A stretch of DNA of 64,000 nucleotides from Linanthus parryae (GCA_023055425.1 JALGPY010000006.1:74122127-74186126); one strand, 5' to 3'. Positions 1-18,312 are shown, counted from the stretch's first letter. Notes: generated from the letters alone by a model not told the origin. Made by a program: numbers and translations.

Positions 1-2
1 CT

Positions 3-3000
3 GCTAGTTTCCAGAGCAAAATTCAACAAATTGCAGTAGATCTTCATAGTTGGGACAGAAGCAACAAGAGAAATAAGGAGTCTGAGATCTCTTCATTGCA
101 GAAACAGTTGAATACTCTCAGAGATCAGTACCCCACAGCAGAAAACTTGCAGAGAATGAAGAGTATTCAAGCAATGATAAATAAGATTTTTCTGAAGAAT
201 GAAATGGATTGGAGAAAAAATTCCAAGGCTCTTTGGTTAAAAGAGGGAGACAGGAACACTTCTTATTTTCACAGGAAAGCCTCTGCTAGAAGGAGAAGAA
301 ACATGATCACTGGAATCTTCAATCAAGATGATGTTTGGGTAACTGAAGGTCCAAATATTACTAAATTTTGTCTAAACTACTTCAGGTACATCTACACTTC
401 AGAGACTATTACTCATCTCGAAACTGTTTTGAATGCTATTCCAGTTAAAGTTACTACTGACATGAGTAGTTATTTGTTGACTCCTTATACTCCTGATGAA
501 GTTAATGCTGCTTTGAATCAAATGCATCCACTTAAAGCTCCAGGCCCTGATGGTATGCCAGCTTTGTTTTATCAGAAGTATTGGCACATTGTAGGGCCTG
601 AAGTCACACATTTAGTTTTGGATTTTCTTAATGGTCATAAGGATCTTTCTACAATCAACCAAACCTGTGTGGCTTTGATTCCAAAAATTGACATTCCAAA
701 GAACACCACTGATTTCAGACCAATCTTCTTATGTAATGTGATTTACAAGTTGGTGTCAAAGGTGATTGCTAACAGGCTTAAGAAGATTTTGCCTGAAATA
801 ATAGATGATTCACAGAGTGCTTTTGTAGCACAAAGGCAAATCACAGACAATGTTATCATTGCTTTTGAAACTATTCATTCTATGAATAAGTACAAAAGGG
901 GGAATGGTCATTTCACTTTGAAAATGGATATGTCTAAAGCTTATGACAGAATAGAGTGGGATTATCTGAAAGGTTGCATGCTGAGATTGGGCTTCCCTCT
1001 TGATTACATTAATTTGGTCATGAATTGTGTTACCTCAGTTTCATATTCCATTTTGATCAATGGGGACAAGTCAGACTCTTTCAAACCCACAAGAGGATTG
1101 CGACAAGTGACCCTTTATCACCCTATCTTTTCCTTTTATGCTCTGAGGGTTTCACTGCTATGATCAACAATGCTGTTTTGGAAGGAAGACTACAAGGTTA
1201 TTGTTCAGTTGGGAATGGACCAGTTATAACAAAGCTTTTCTTTGCTGACGATTCTTTATTTTTTGGAAAAGCTACTCCAGAAGAGGCCACTACCCTCAAA
1301 AATATCATGGATATTTTCTGTAATGCTTCAGGACAGAGGGTTAACAGGGAAAAATCAGCTTTAGTTTTCTCCCCTAATGTCACTGATAATGCTAAGGCTT
1401 CTTTACAGGAAATTTTTGAAGTTCCTGCTGCTTTGTGCCATGAAAGATATTTGGGTTTGCCAACTTCCATTGGTAAAGAAAGGAAGAGAACTTTCAATAT
1501 AATGAAAGACAGAGTTTGGAAGAAGGGCTCAACTTGGAAGGAGAAGATGTTATTTTTTGCAGGCAAAGAGGTCATGGTGAAAGCTGTTTTGAAATCCCTA
1601 CCAACTTATTATATGTCCTGTTTTATGCTTCCTGCCTCCTTACTTAAAGATCTAAAGATTATTATGTCCAGATTTTGGTGGGGGAATAATTTGGACAAGA
1701 GATGCATTCATTGGATGTCTTGGTCTAAGATGTGTCTTCCCACAAAGGTGGTTTAGGAGTGAAGGATTTAGAGGTTTTCAATATCTCCATTCTTGCGAAA
1801 CAGATCTGGAGAGTTTACAAAAATCTCAACCTCCTTGTCTCTAAAGTTCTACAAGCAAAGTACTTCAGAGATGAAGACATTTTTGAGGCAGTTTTGGGTT
1901 GTAACCCATCTTATATTTGGAGGATCTTAATTAAGGCTAAACGAGCTCTAAAAGAAGGAAGCAGAACTATTATTGGTAATGGTGAGAGCACTTATATTTA
2001 CAGGGACAACTGGATTAAGGACAGAGGTGGCAGAAAGGCCTATACCTACCCCTCACTTCCTCTCTGTTCTAGGGTTAGCTACTTGATTACCCCTGACAGA
2101 AGGTGGAATTATGATTTAATCTCTAATCACTTTAATGAGGAAGATATCATAGATATTATTAGAACTCCCATCTCTATTCGTACAACTACAGATTTCCTGT
2201 GTTGGGGTCACACAAAGCATGGAGGATATACTGTTAAAACAGGGTATAGGAGAGCTTTTCAAATAAAAAAGCCAATCTTGACACCAAATGTTATGGTAAT
2301 TCAAGTTCTGGGATTGATGAGGAAGACTGGAAACGCATATGGAACTTACCCGTGCCTCAGAAAATTAAGTTATTCTTATGGCGTTTCTGCAATAACACTC
2401 TCCAGGTCAGAGCTAATCTACAGCACCGTGGTATTGATTTGAATGACATCTGCCCTCTTTGTGCTTCTTCTGCAGAAACACAGTTTCATCTATTCAGACA
2501 GTGTCCACAAACAAGTTTTATCTGGAAGAATTTTCAACATGCTATTGACTTATCTGGTCTAGCCATGAGTGAGAGACACTGGATCAACAATATTATCCTG
2601 CAGAATGATGAGAAAAGCCAAATTATCTTCATAGCTTGTCTTTGGACAATATGGAAGATCAAAAACCTCAAAATTTTTGAGAATCCGTTCAATCTCAAAA
2701 CCAATCCATTAATTGGATTGTTTATTTCATCAATGAGTGGACTGTAAGTACTGATACTAAAGAGAATCAAACGGTTTTTGTATTACCTCATCGTTGGAAG
2801 CTTCCTCCGCTGGGTAAGAACAAGATAAATGTGGATTTCGCAACTTCAGAAGATCTTCATCGATCTTGTGCTGGCTCTGTCTGTAGAAACTCCACAGGTG
2901 AGTTCTTGATGGCTACCACTATTCCTCTTCCAATACAGCATGACTCAGATCTAGGAGTAGCGATGGCTTTGCTAGAAACAGCAAGATTAATCAGAGACAT

Positions 3001-3280
3001 GAATGGACATTTGACACAAACAATCTTTGAGATTGACTCTTTGAATGTCTACAATTGGGTGAATGGTTCCCAGATTTGGCACAATGAGTGGAATGAAATT
3101 TTGGCAGAGCTTCGCTACTTCATCACAGAGATTTACAGAGGGGAACTAGTTTATATAAGACGAGAAGGAAATCAACCGGCTCATACTATGGCAACGAAGG
3201 GACTGGAAGACGAAGATGCAAAGGCTTACACGGTTCATCCTCCCTGGTTCGTGCGGAGCTTCCTAGACGAAGACTTCAAT
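3..3280 (+). pseudogene. LINE ORF2: reverse transcriptase, zf-RVT and RNase H (broken)
   Basis: In plant L1 elements ORF2 makes DNA copies of the LINE RNA at the target site. The frame is open from the first bases, so the protein starts outside the window. Recognisable in order are the RT finger region (AFVAQRQITDN near 820), the first catalytic Asp in KMDMSKAYDRIEW near 925-960, the second catalytic motif FADDS near 1241-1255, a zf-RVT segment (KLFLWRFCNNTL and CPLCASSAETQFHLF, about 2350-2520), and a C-terminal RNase H (about 2830-3240) with Asp in VDFATSED, Glu in LLETARL and Asp in FEIDSLN. The frame shifts at four places (near 1107-1112, 1738-1745, 2290-2350 and 2690-2745), so the copy is dead. 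The Tekay array cuts it three codons before its natural stop. The RT, zf-RVT, RNase H order is typical of plant L1 elements. Confidence 0.9.
3276..3280. repeat. Left target-site duplication of the Tekay array (TCAAT)
   Basis: TCAAT precedes the first base of the leftmost LTR (TGCAACG at 3281). The same five bases follow the last base of the rightmost LTR at 21889-21893. A 5-bp duplication is usual for Ty3/gypsy integrases. No matching duplication flanks the internal LTRs. Confidence 0.9.
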
Positions 3281-6466
<3,186 letters not shown>

Positions 6467-6480
6467 TCCTTCCCCCCTTA
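6467..6480 (-). other. Polypurine tract, internal 1, with a pol C-terminal remnant
   Basis: On the - strand the sequence reads TTAAGGGGGGAAGGA directly before TGTAATACCCC; it primes plus-strand DNA synthesis. The upstream codons can be read as FEDEALFKGGRM ending at a stop made by the first LTR bases, as at the end of full-length Tekay polyproteins. Equivalent tracts lie at 11517-11530 and 16738-16751. Confidence 0.8.
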
Positions 6481-6811
6481 AACAGAGCTTCGTCCTCGAA
6501 GCTAATACCACGCAACTAATCAAGATGCTCAGACGATTTATCAAACAATCAAGTTCACACGATAGGCAGGTAATTTCACACAGCAAATCACAGCAAATAT
6601 CCATTTTCTCTAACACACATAACATCACATGAGGTCGTAGTCACGTATATCCACTAAAGTGGTCATACTCTCATTAGGTTACTAAGTCTCAAGGCTAAAC
6701 AAGTCTCAAGGGTACTAGGATCGTAACACGACTTATCGAAGGGTTGTAGTCCCTAGAACTTAACTCAATCTTCAGAAAATACGAGCCCTTAGTACCTGAT
6801 CAAGCAGGATG

Positions 6812-8041
6812 TCAGTCCGAAGTTGGCTGCTCATAGTCAAGAAAATCACCCGTGCCAACTCCGTACTCAGCATCTGCCTCAGTCTTTGTCAGCACCGCAA
6901 TTCTTCCTACATTGGTATTCTGGGCTCCTGCTCCTCCTGCTCCATTGTTGTTGTTTCTCCCGTGTCCCGCATTATTGTTTCCATTCCTGGGTTGCGCTCC
7001 GTTCTGACCGACATTGCCTGGGTTGTAGTTCTGCTGCCTTCCATAACCATTGCCTCCATGGTTCGGGTAGTTACGATTTCTATTTTGCTGATTTTCAACG
7101 TGTTGGTTACAGCCAAAGTCAATCGGTTGGTAGTTGTTTCCTTGTGGTCTTTCAAAGTTACCTCCTAGATTCACCTGCTGGTTCCTGGCTGGGTGTGATC
7201 TACATTCATAAGCTCGGTGTCCCCTCTTACCACAGTTGTGACATATCACTGGAATCCCCATGCAGTCAACTCCAGGGTAGTTTTGCTGACACTTGTTGCA
7301 GATATAGCGGCGAGGTTGCTGTCCTCCAGAATTCTGTCGATTGCTTCGGTATTGCCCCTGGTTACCTTCTCCATTATTAGGCTTCTGATTTTTGTTGCTA
7401 CCTCCTGCCTCCTCTAGCTTACGTTTCTGGCGTTTTTCTTCTTGAGCGACACGAACGCGGTAGATATCAGCGGCTCTGTCGTAGGCTTCGTGGAGGGTAG
7501 AATATGTTGTGTTCAGTAGAGACTCTTGTAGCCTTTCGTGCAGTCCATAGATGAATTTGGAAATCTTGGAATCTTCATCAGGCACCATGTTGCTTACAAA
7601 CTGTGTCAATTTGGTAAATTTTCGGAAATACTCCGTCACTGAGTCACTTCCCTGCTGCAGGTTCTGGTATTCAATCTCCTTGCTCCTCTTCACATGGTGA
7701 GGGTAGAAGCGAGCTCTGAGCGCAGTTTGAAGGGCTTCCCAGTTGAATTTGGGGTCGGCTAGCAGAGTTTCTCGTGCATTCCTCCACCATAGATGCGCTT
7801 CGCTTTTTAAGTAAAAGACTGCACTTTTGACTTTCCGATCATCAGAACAGTCTACCGTCTCGAGGATTTTGTCCATTTCTATAATCCAATCCTCTAATTC
7901 GACGGGATCCGCTTTCCCTTTAAACTCCATTGGCTTCATGTCTGCCACTTGCTTAGCCCAGTTAGTTCCTGTCTGTCCTCCATTATTCATCATCTGAGTC
8001 ATTTGCGCGAAGAATTGCTCCATGGTGATGTTCTCAGCCAT
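6812..8041 (-). CDS. gag: Tekay Gag, copy 1 (internal 1)
   Basis: This 409-residue ORF from ATG is the structural Gag of a Ty3/gypsy element; it would assemble particles and bind the element RNA. A Retrotrans_gag domain covers about residues 45-175 (WWRNARETLL, RFYPHHVKRSKEIEY). It is followed by a Lys/Gln-rich linker and two zinc knuckles. Knuckle 2 (C267, C270, H275, C280) is CX2CX4HX4C. Knuckle 1 (C248, C251, residue 255, C260) has Tyr where the other two copies have His, so it may not bind zinc. An Asn/Gly-rich tail ends near the point where the protease would begin. It starts 484 bases inside the LTR boundary. The three copies are at least 98% identical, all with intact frames. Confidence 0.93.
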   Translation of the reverse strand: MAENITMEQFFAQMTQMMNNGGQTGTNWAKQVADMKPMEFKGKADPVELEDWIIEMDKILETVDCSDDRKVKSAVFYLKSEAHLWWRNARETLLADPKFNWEALQTALRARFYPHHVKRSKEIEYQNLQQGSDSVTEYFRKFTKLTQFVSNMVPDEDSKISKFIYGLHERLQESLLNTTYSTLHEAYDRAADIYRVRVAQEEKRQKRKLEEAGGSNKNQKPNNGEGNQGQYRSNRQNSGGQQPRRYICNKCQQNYPGVDCMGIPVICHNCGKRGHRAYECRSHPARNQQVNLGGNFERPQGNNYQPIDFGCNQHVENQQNRNRNYPNHGGNGYGRQQNYNPGNVGQNGAQPRNGNNNAGHGRNNNNGAGGAGAQNTNVGRIAVLTKTEADAEYGVGTGDFLDYEQPTSD

Positions 8042-8511
8042 CTGTTCCGGTCAAACTTTCCTAAAGTGATATCGTAAAGGTCTATCAGTCTCACCCTACG
8101 GTATCCTGGTCATGGTCGCGAAAATCATAACGACTATTTCATAATTTTCACAATTAGTACTATCTCTAACACAGTTATCACATAGCACACACCATATAAC
8201 AACTTCACAATAAAATACATATAATTCATGTCAACCAATAAGATAATATAACTCTTCTATGCACAACAAGCAGGAATCAAACTCCATCTTCATCCTTATT
8301 CTCATCATGAGAGTAACAACTATCCATAATTATTGAAATGAATCTCAAACCAGATCACATAAAACACAACATTCTCAAAACAGGATGAGGGTGGGCTGGA
8401 ATAATCAAAACTTATCCTTACGCTACCCATAACCCGAACGGCTTTTCCAATTTTAATTATCTTGCCCTATATTCATTTTAGTTACCCTACATGTTTTAAA
8501 CTGGAACGAAT

Positions 8512-8523
8512 GCTCTAATACCA
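8512..8523 (-). other. Primer-binding site, internal 1 (initiator Met type, one change)
   Basis: On the - strand it reads TGGTATTAGAGC, two bases inside LTR B. The other two copies read TGGTATCAGAGC, complementary to the 3' end of initiator tRNA-Met. The C-to-T change is private to this copy. Confidence 0.85.
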
Positions 8524-8525
8524 CC

Positions 8526-9681
8526 TGCAACAGCCCGCGAATTCCCAAGCCTTCTGTTCCAGACCGGAAAGCCCAGGAGGGCGCATCTAAAAGTAACGGC
8601 GGAACTCGAAAGCATAACATCCCAACTCATTTATTTATTACATAACATTAAACATTTCAAAAGTTTCTAGATATTACAAAAGCGTTTTCAAAACAACTAC
8701 ATTATTCTGGCTAACCATGCTAGATTCTACTCGTGACGTCATCCTTCTAGGTGAGTCTCGTACCCGGCTACCCCTTAGTCTCCAGCTCCTAAACCTGGGG
8801 TGGGAAGGAAAACAGGAACCGCAGTTTCAAAGTCAGCATTAAAATACTGAGTAAGTGACACCCAAGCTCGTAAATCAGAAGACGAAGCATAACTTTCTTT
8901 TCATAACAAACATACAGAGGAAATAAATAATTAAATGAAGAGTAAATCAGGAACTCAAATAAGAACTGTAAAACTGTAAGAAGTGAACCTGGCGCATCCA
9001 GTAAGAACACTTATAAAATTCTCATTCTTTAGATCTTCCTTTCTCAACTTTCAAACGGGGAGGATTAGTCCCAATCTCTTTCTTCTTTTCTTTTATAAAT
9101 ATCCCAAATCTCAGAGAACTGTATTATTAACTGTGTTGCTACGGGGAAGAATCCACTATCCATCTCGCATACTCCAAGACCTTAAGTGCCGGCACCCCCC
9201 TAAGACTTCTTGCGGCCAGAGAGGTGAGTACATGGAACAACCCGGCAGGTTGGCACGCGCACAACGCTTTCCACTTTAAGTTAATTACGAATTATTATTA
9301 TTATTCGTGAGACAATATCAAGCAAAACAATTTCTGAAAAAATGTAAGAATATCTCAAATAAAACATGTAACAAATAAATAGCAACCACATTTTGAGACA
9401 AATATCAAAATCAACTTGAGACACGAAAGGAGCTTGGCACGCAAGGCTTGGCATGTTCACTTACCTTACTTCCGTAGCAAAGCACGTCCTAGCAATGGCT
9501 CAGGTCTAAAAAGACGTCACCTACAATTCGTATCTTCTACGTCAACAAATATTCAAATAAAATGCTATAAGTCCGAAAGGGTATTTCTTTATATCTACCC
9601 AAACCCGCTAGCTAAATTTCCATCGTTTTATTATCTAGACATGATTTTCTATAAACGAAGCAACTCATCTTTTTTTAGAAG

Positions 9682-9770
<89 letters not shown>

Positions 9771-11516
9771 AAGTGGCTAATTAGATTATTAAAAATAGGA
9801 GCTAAAGATGAATTTATACTTAAGAACTAATTTGAATTATAACGATAAAAGTGATATTTATTAGTATTTATCAAAATAAGCATAACATCACAATAGCATT
9901 TTCTATATCTATAAATAGTTATTTAATTCTTAATAAAAGTTTGATGATAAATTATCTCAAATTACTATTTATTTAAACAAAAGAGTCATAATATTTATAT
10001 ATTCCCCCAAATATCTCTTTTAGCTTATTTTTTTCAAAAAAATAATTTATTTCATCCAACGCATATTCTTATTACCAATCCATTTACACTTTATGTTTAT
10101 TTGAAGTAACATTTAAGAAAATAGTATTTAAGCAAATTGATAATATATATAATATAGATACTAATGCAGCCCCCCTATAGATTTCATAAAACACAACCAA
10201 CACCCCAACCCCTACTATAACTACTTTATATAAAAGACACTTTAACCCCCCCCCCCCAAACATGAACCACCAATTCGATCGGTCCAAACTGAAATCAAGC
10301 AAGCAAGACATGATTTTGTCTACATAAATCAACTCACGATTAAGAGTAGTGCATACCGGAACCAAGAATCGCTCGAAACGGCCGAGTTATGTGTCTGGTC
10401 GAAGAGCACTGCGTCGTCGCCGGAGATGGGGCTCGACGCCGGCGGTGTGGGATACTCTAGGTCTTGTTGAGCCTTCTGGTGGCTTGTTCGGGCCCCTAGG
10501 AGTTGTCTGGAAGCAGCCTTAGCTCGTGGGTAACCCCGGGTGAAGGTCGCCACTTTTGGTCGCCGGATCCAATGGAGGTTCAGGGCGGCGGCGGCGTCTC
10601 TGTTCTTGGTTCCGCAGCTGCTTTTTCCTTCTTTTTCTTCTTCTATTCTGGGCGCGACAGAGAGGGGAGTAAGAGAGAGAATCAGAGAGAGAATGAGCAG
10701 AGGACTTGTGGTCTTCTCTGTGGTGGTTTATGCGCCGGAAAGTGGCGGTGATGATGGCTATTGGTGGTGGTTGCTGCCACTGCTATTGCTGCTGTGATGC
10801 TCTGTTCGAAACAGAGAATGGAGAGGGGAAGCAGAGGGTGAGAGGGCAGAGAGGTGGGTTTAATCTTGTGTTTTTTCCGAGAGAGAGATGGCTCGGTGGT
10901 GGTGGCGGTTGTGGCTGCTACTGCCCCCTATTTTGTTTCTGCTGGGTTCTGAAAACAGAGGGGATGGGAGAGAAAGAGAGAGAGAGAGCTGGGTTGAGAG
11001 AGAGATGGTGGTGGTTTACTTCAACAATGGTGGTGCCGAAGGTCATGGTGGTGATGAGTACGGTGGTGATGGTGGTGATGAGTGCTGCTCTTGGCATGCA
11101 GGGGGGGGGAGCTGGGCTTTTATAGCTGAGGTTGCTTGGAGACCAAGCAAGGATGATGGTGATAGGGGCTGTGATTGAGGGCGGTGATGGTTGGAGAAAA
11201 TTCCCGAAACAAAATGCATGTAGGAGAAGATGAACTCAAGAGGAGTTGTACAATGTTGTTGGGCACACCAATTACTTGAGTGATTGGGTGTGACAATTGC
11301 ACGACGCCTCACGGTGGTCGGATACGTGTTTAAACTAAATGTTAACTAAATTTACGAAGCGGTACGTATTGATTCACGAACACTAATCTAGTATTCTTCC
11401 AAAAATTTTATACAACAAAACTCAATAATTTACCCGAATATTATTTTGTAAAATAATATTATAATTAAGCTTATATAATTACTGTTTTACCCTTGTTAAT
11501 TTAACGGGGTATTACA
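8526..11516 (-). repeat. Tekay LTR B (internal), 2991 bp
   Basis: This is the shortest copy: it lacks about 100 bp present in A at roughly 4007-4110, and its TTA tract is only about 88 bp (9682-9769) and uninterrupted. Its left part matches LTR C ('cctggggtggg', 'gcattaaaatactg'); its right part matches LTR D ('agctaaagatg', 'cataacatc'). The - strand TATAAAAG is at 11117-11124. Confidence 0.9.
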
Positions 11517-11530
11517 TCCTTCCCCCCTTA
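11517..11530 (-). other. Polypurine tract, internal 2
   Basis: Identical to the tract of internal 1, directly next to the LTR B start TGTAATACCCC on the - strand. Confidence 0.8.
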
Positions 11531-11861
11531 AACAGAGCTTCGTCCTCGAAGCTAATACCACACAACTAATCAAGATGCTCAGACGATTTATCAAACAATC
11601 AAGTTCACACGATAGGCAGGTAATTTCACACAGCAAATCACAGCAAATATCCATTTTCTCTAACACACATAACATCACATGAGGTCGTAGTCACGTATAT
11701 CCACTAAAGTGGTCATATTCTCATTAGGTTGCTAAGTCTCAAGGCTAAACAAGTCTCAAGGGTACTAGGATCGTAACACGACTTATCGAAGGGTTGTAGT
11801 CCCTAGAACTTAACTCAATCTTCGGAAAATACGAGCCCTTAGTACCTGATCAAGCAGGTTG

Positions 11862-13091
11862 TCAGTCCGAAGTTGGCTGCTCATAGTCAAGAAAATCACC
11901 CGTGCCAACTCCGTACTCAGCATCTGCCTCAGTCTTTGTCAGCACCGCAATTCTTCCTACATTGGTATTCTGGGCTCCTGCTCCTCCTGCTCCATTGTTG
12001 TTGTTTCTCCCGTGTCCCGCAATATTGTTTCCATTCCTGGGTTGCGCTCCGTTCTGACCGACATTGCCTGGGTTGTAGTTCTGCTGCCTTCCATAACCAT
12101 TGCCTCCATGGTTCGGGTAGTTACGATTTCTATTTTGCTGATTTTCAACGTGTTGGTTACAGCCAAAGTCAATCGGTTGGTAGTTGTTTCCTTGTGGTCT
12201 TTCAAAGTTACCTCCTAGATTCACCTGCTGGTTCCTGGCTGGGTGTGATCTACATTCATAAGCTCGGTGTCCCCTCTTACCACAGTTGTGACATATCACT
12301 GGAATCCCCATGCAGTCAACTCCAGGGTGGTTTTGCTGGCACTTGTTGCAGATATAGCGGCGAGGTTGCTGACCTCCAGAATTCTGTCGATTGCTTCGGT
12401 ATTGCCCCTGGTTACCTTCTCCATTATTAGGCTTCTGATTTTTGTTGCTACCTCCTGCCTCCTCTAGCTTACGTTTCTGGCGTTTTTCTTCTTGAGCGAC
12501 ACGAACGCGGTAGATATCAGCGGCTCTGTCGTAGGCTTCGTGGAGGGTAGAATATGTTGTGTTCAGGAGAGACTCTTGTAGCCTTTCGTGCAGTCCATAG
12601 ATGAATTTGGAAATCTTGGAATCTTCATCAGGCACCATGTTGCTTACAAACTGTGTCAATTTGGTAAATTTTCGGAAATACTCCGTCACTGAGTCACTTC
12701 CCTGCTGCAGGTTCTGGTATTCAATCTCCTTGCTCCTCTTCACATGGTGAGGGTAGAAGCGAGCTCTGAGCGCAGTTTGAAGGGCTTCCCAGTTGAATTT
12801 GGGGTCGGCTAGCAGAGTTTCTCGTGCATTCCTCCACCATAGATGCGCTTCGCTTTTTAAGTAAAAGACTGCACTTTTGACTTTCCGATCATCAGAACAG
12901 TCTACCGTCTCGAGGATTTTGTCCATTTCTATAATCCAATCCTCTAATTCGACGGGATCCGCTTTCCCTTTAAACTCCATTGGCTTCATGTCTGCCACTT
13001 GCTTAGCCCAGTTAGTTCCTGTCTGTCCTCCATTATTCATCATCTGAGTCATTTGCGCGAAGAATTGCTCCATGGTGATGTTCTCAGCCAT
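11862..13091 (-). CDS. gag: Tekay Gag, copy 2 (internal 2)
   Basis: This intact 409-residue Gag has the same organisation as copy 1: Retrotrans_gag at about 45-175, then two zinc knuckles. Here knuckle 1 keeps its His (CNKCQQNHPGVDC, pattern CX2CX3HX4C), the form expected in Tekay/Del elements. It has a private Asn-to-Ile change in the Asn/Gly-rich tail (NGNNIAGHG). It shares KADP and CSDD with copy 1 against copy 3. Its ATG is directly preceded by AG on the coding strand, as in the other two copies. Confidence 0.93.
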   Translation of the reverse strand: MAENITMEQFFAQMTQMMNNGGQTGTNWAKQVADMKPMEFKGKADPVELEDWIIEMDKILETVDCSDDRKVKSAVFYLKSEAHLWWRNARETLLADPKFNWEALQTALRARFYPHHVKRSKEIEYQNLQQGSDSVTEYFRKFTKLTQFVSNMVPDEDSKISKFIYGLHERLQESLLNTTYSTLHEAYDRAADIYRVRVAQEEKRQKRKLEEAGGSNKNQKPNNGEGNQGQYRSNRQNSGGQQPRRYICNKCQQNHPGVDCMGIPVICHNCGKRGHRAYECRSHPARNQQVNLGGNFERPQGNNYQPIDFGCNQHVENQQNRNRNYPNHGGNGYGRQQNYNPGNVGQNGAQPRNGNNIAGHGRNNNNGAGGAGAQNTNVGRIAVLTKTEADAEYGVGTGDFLDYEQPTSD

Positions 13092-13561
13092 CTGTTCCGG
13101 TCAAACTTTCCTAAAGTGATATCGTAAAGGTCTATCAGTCTCACCCTACGGTATCCTGGTCATGGTCGCGAAAATCATAACGACTATTTCATAATTTTCA
13201 CAATTAGTACTATCTCTAACACAGTTATCACATAGCACACACCATATAACAACTTCACAATAAAATACATATAATTCATGTCAACCAATAAGATAATATA
13301 ACTCTTCTATGCACAACAAGCAGGAATCAAACTCCATCTTCATCCTTATTCTCATCATGAGAGTAACAACTATCCATAATTATTGAAATGAATCTCAAAC
13401 CAGATCACATAAAACACAACATTCTCAAAACAGGATGAGGGTGGGCTGGAATAATCAAAACTTATCCTTACGCTACCCATAACCCGAACGGCTTTTCCAA
13501 TTTTAATTATCTTGCCCTATATTCATTTTAGTTACCCTACAGGTTTTAAACTGGAACGAAT

Positions 13562-13573
13562 GCTCTGATACCA
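13562..13573 (-). other. Primer-binding site, internal 2
   Basis: TGGTATCAGAGC on the - strand, two bases from LTR C, complementary to initiator tRNA-Met. Confidence 0.9.
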
Positions 13574-13575
13574 CC

Positions 13576-16737
<3,162 letters not shown>

Positions 16738-16751
16738 TCCTTCCCCCCTTA
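16738..16751 (-). other. Polypurine tract, internal 3
   Basis: Same tract as in internals 1 and 2, adjoining the LTR C start on the - strand. Confidence 0.8.
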
Positions 16752-17082
16752 AACAGAGCTTCGTCCTCGAAGCTAATACCACGCAACTAATCAAGATGCT
16801 CAGACGATTTATCAAACAATCAAGTTCACACGATAGGCAGGTAATTTCACACAGCAAATCACAGCAAATATCCATTTTCTCTAACACACATAACATCACA
16901 TGAGGTCGTAGTCACGTATATCCACTAAAGTGGTCATACTCTCATTAGGTTGCTAAGTCTCAAGGCTAAACAAGTCTCAAGGGTACTAGGATCGTAACAC
17001 GACTTATCGAAGGGTTGTAGTCCCTAGAACTTAACTCAATCTTCAGAAAATACGAGCCCTTAGTACCTGATCAAGCAGGATG

Positions 17083-18312
17083 TCAGTCCGAAGTTGGCTG
17101 CTCATAGTCAAGAAAATCACCCGTGCCAACTCCGTACTCAGCATCTGCCTCAGTCTTTGTCAGCACCGCAATTCTTCCTACATTGGTATTCTGGGCTCCT
17201 GCTCCTCCTGCTCCATTGTTGTTGTTTCTCCCGTGTCCCGCATTATTGTTTCCATTCCTGGGTTGCGCTCCGTTCTGACCGACATTGCCTGGGTTGTAGT
17301 TCTGCTGCCTTCCATAACCATTGCCTCCATGGTTCGGGTAGTTACGATTTCTATTTTGCTGATTTTCAACGTGTTGGTTACAGCCAAAGTCAATCGGTTG
17401 GTAGTTGTTTCCTTGTGGTCTTTCAAAGTTACCTCCTAGATTCACCTGATGGTTCCTGGCTGGGTGTGATCTACATTCATAAGCTCGGTGTCCCCTCTTA
17501 CCACAGTTGTGACATATCACTGGAATCCCCATGCAGTCAACTCCAGGGTGGTTTTGCTGACACTTGTTGCAGATATAGCGGCGAGGTTGCTGTCCTCCAG
17601 AATTCTGTCGATTGCTTCGGTATTGCCCCTGGTTACCTTCTCCATTATTAGGCTTCTGATTTTTGTTGCTACCTCCTGCCTCCTCTAGCTTACGTTTCTG
17701 GCGTTTTTCTTCTTGAGCGACACGAACGCGGTAGATATCAGCGGCTCTGTCGTAGGCTTCGTGGAGGGTAGAATATGTTGTGTTCAGGAGAGACTCTTGT
17801 AGCCTTTCGTGCAGTCCATAGATGAATTTGGAAATCTTGGAATCTTCATCAGGCACCATGTTGCTTACAAACTGTGTCAATTTGGTAAATTTTCGGAAAT
17901 ACTCCGTCACTGAGTCACTTCCCTGCTGCAGGTTCTGGTATTCAATCTCCTTGCTCCTCTTCACATGGTGAGGGTAGAAGCGAGCTCTGAGCGCAGTTTG
18001 AAGGGCTTCCCAGTTGAATTTGGGGTCGGCTAGCAGAGTTTCTCGTGCATTCCTCCACCATAGATGCGCTTCGCTTTTTAAGTAAAAGACTGCACTTTTG
18101 ACTTTCCGATCATCAGGACAGTCTACCGTCTCGAGGATTTTGTCCATTTCTATAATCCAATCCTCTAATTCGACGGGATCCTCTTTCCCTTTAAACTCCA
18201 TTGGCTTCATGTCTGCCACTTGCTTAGCCCAGTTAGTTCCTGTCTGTCCTCCATTATTCATCATCTGAGTCATTTGCGCGAAGAATTGCTCCATGGTGAT
18301 GTTCTCAGCCAT
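17083..18312 (-). CDS. gag: Tekay Gag, copy 3 (internal 3, next to the 5' LTR)
   Basis: This intact 409-residue Gag has both zinc knuckles complete (His255 present). Private variants are KEDP for KADP, CPDD for CSDD and RNHQV for RNQQV. Because LTR D is the 5'-most LTR, this is the first Gag reached by transcription from it. The leader from a start site about 30 bp below the TATA box would be about 3.1 kb. No protease or polymerase reading frame follows; only about 330 non-coding bases separate the stop from the purine tract. Confidence 0.93.
   Translation of the reverse strand: MAENITMEQFFAQMTQMMNNGGQTGTNWAKQVADMKPMEFKGKEDPVELEDWIIEMDKILETVDCPDDRKVKSAVFYLKSEAHLWWRNARETLLADPKFNWEALQTALRARFYPHHVKRSKEIEYQNLQQGSDSVTEYFRKFTKLTQFVSNMVPDEDSKISKFIYGLHERLQESLLNTTYSTLHEAYDRAADIYRVRVAQEEKRQKRKLEEAGGSNKNQKPNNGEGNQGQYRSNRQNSGGQQPRRYICNKCQQNHPGVDCMGIPVICHNCGKRGHRAYECRSHPARNHQVNLGGNFERPQGNNYQPIDFGCNQHVENQQNRNRNYPNHGGNGYGRQQNYNPGNVGQNGAQPRNGNNNAGHGRNNNNGAGGAGAQNTNVGRIAVLTKTEADAEYGVGTGDFLDYEQPTSD

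Noticed and set aside
6823..7380. + strand frame of 185 residues opposite gag (and its copies at 11873 and 17094)
   Set aside because: It is the complement of the Gag coding region, Cys/Ser-rich, with no family match.
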